Assembly (NCBI RefSeq): GCF_023715565.1
Contig: NZ_JAMBOJ010000006.1
Coordinates: 51,306-115,305, forward strand
Length of the DNA: 64,000 bases
Origin: Cytobacillus firmus
Lineage (GTDB): Bacteria > Bacillota > Bacilli > Bacillales > Cytobacillaceae
Direction: 5' to 3'
Part shown: positions 63,946 to 64,000 of the stretch, piece by piece
Layout: every line of letters begins with the position of its first letter
How positions within the stretch are numbered: the stretch's first letter is position 1
Translations under genes and position numbers: made by a program
The notes under the pieces: model-generated
What the model was told of the DNA's origin: nothing
Seen by the model: only the letters and a program-made list of their open reading frames with translations
Databases searched by the model: none

Positions 63946-64000
63946 TTATTTCAGGGTATTAATTCTTTAAATTCTTATTTTTTGGCAGTGAATTTCCTTA

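Overview
The window is chromosomal DNA of a spore-forming Bacillaceae species. Gene content and order closely follow the argH-argG-moaB-ackA-ytxK ... rpsD-tyrS-acsA-acuABC ... ccpA-aroA-ytxJHG stretch of Bacillus subtilis. A small acid-soluble spore protein, GerW (YtfJ), a bacillithiol-linked YtxJ and a MotPS stator also point to Bacillaceae. The genus cannot be fixed from sequence reading alone; a Cytobacillus-like relative is a guess.

Layout. 1-5.3 kb: argGH (arginine synthesis), a secreted serine hydrolase, a small hypothetical, moaB and an EcsC-like gene. 5.75-17.24 kb: an 11.4-kb integrated element bounded by a perfect 66-bp direct repeat and inserted in the last codons of ackA. 17.2-23.3 kb: ackA, ytxK, tpx, gerW, ytfI, yteJ, sppA. 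23.4-41.2 kb: NAD kinase, a RarD-type transporter, an amidohydrolase, acyl-CoA ligase, SASP, thiI-nifZ, braB, ezrA, hisJ, refZ, a free-Met-sulfoxide reductase, a Met gamma-lyase-type enzyme and the GGDEF protein DgcP. 41.4-46.7 kb: rpsD with its leader, an orphan VanZ/VanR/VanS-like trio, and tyrS with a Tyr T-box. 46.8-56.0 kb: a class A PBP, acsA, acuABC and motPS. 56.2-63.9 kb: ccpA, aroA, a 725-residue FtsA-like protein, ytxJ-ytxH-ytxG and an M29 aminopeptidase.

The element. Integration replaced the last codons of AckA (LAK-stop, still visible at 5739-5750) with MSR-stop and left the old ackA terminator 11.4 kb away. From the attL end it carries, on the minus strand, an HNH endonuclease, a DUF2513 gene and a three-gene operon ending in an Mrr-like PD-(D/E)XK nuclease (candidate defence module). 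On the plus strand follow a second tyrosine recombinase, a tandem winged-helix candidate replication protein flanked by repeat-rich DNA, several unknown small genes, a phage head-protease-like protein and its neighbour sharing a repeated WLEGIExLD peptide, and another tandem winged-helix-like protein. The integrase lies next to attR, co-directional with ackA. No relaxase, conjugation gene, capsid, portal or terminase is visible, so it looks like a plasmid-like or satellite-like integrative element.

Links between genes. ccpA lies in the window with two of its probable targets: a consensus cre upstream of ackA (activation expected) and a cre between acsA and acuA (repression expected). AcuA/AcuC control acetylation of AcsA. 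Intergenic spaces hold three copies of a MITE-like repeat with terminal inverted repeats and exact 8-bp target duplications, plus other Bacillaceae-type repeats and hairpins.
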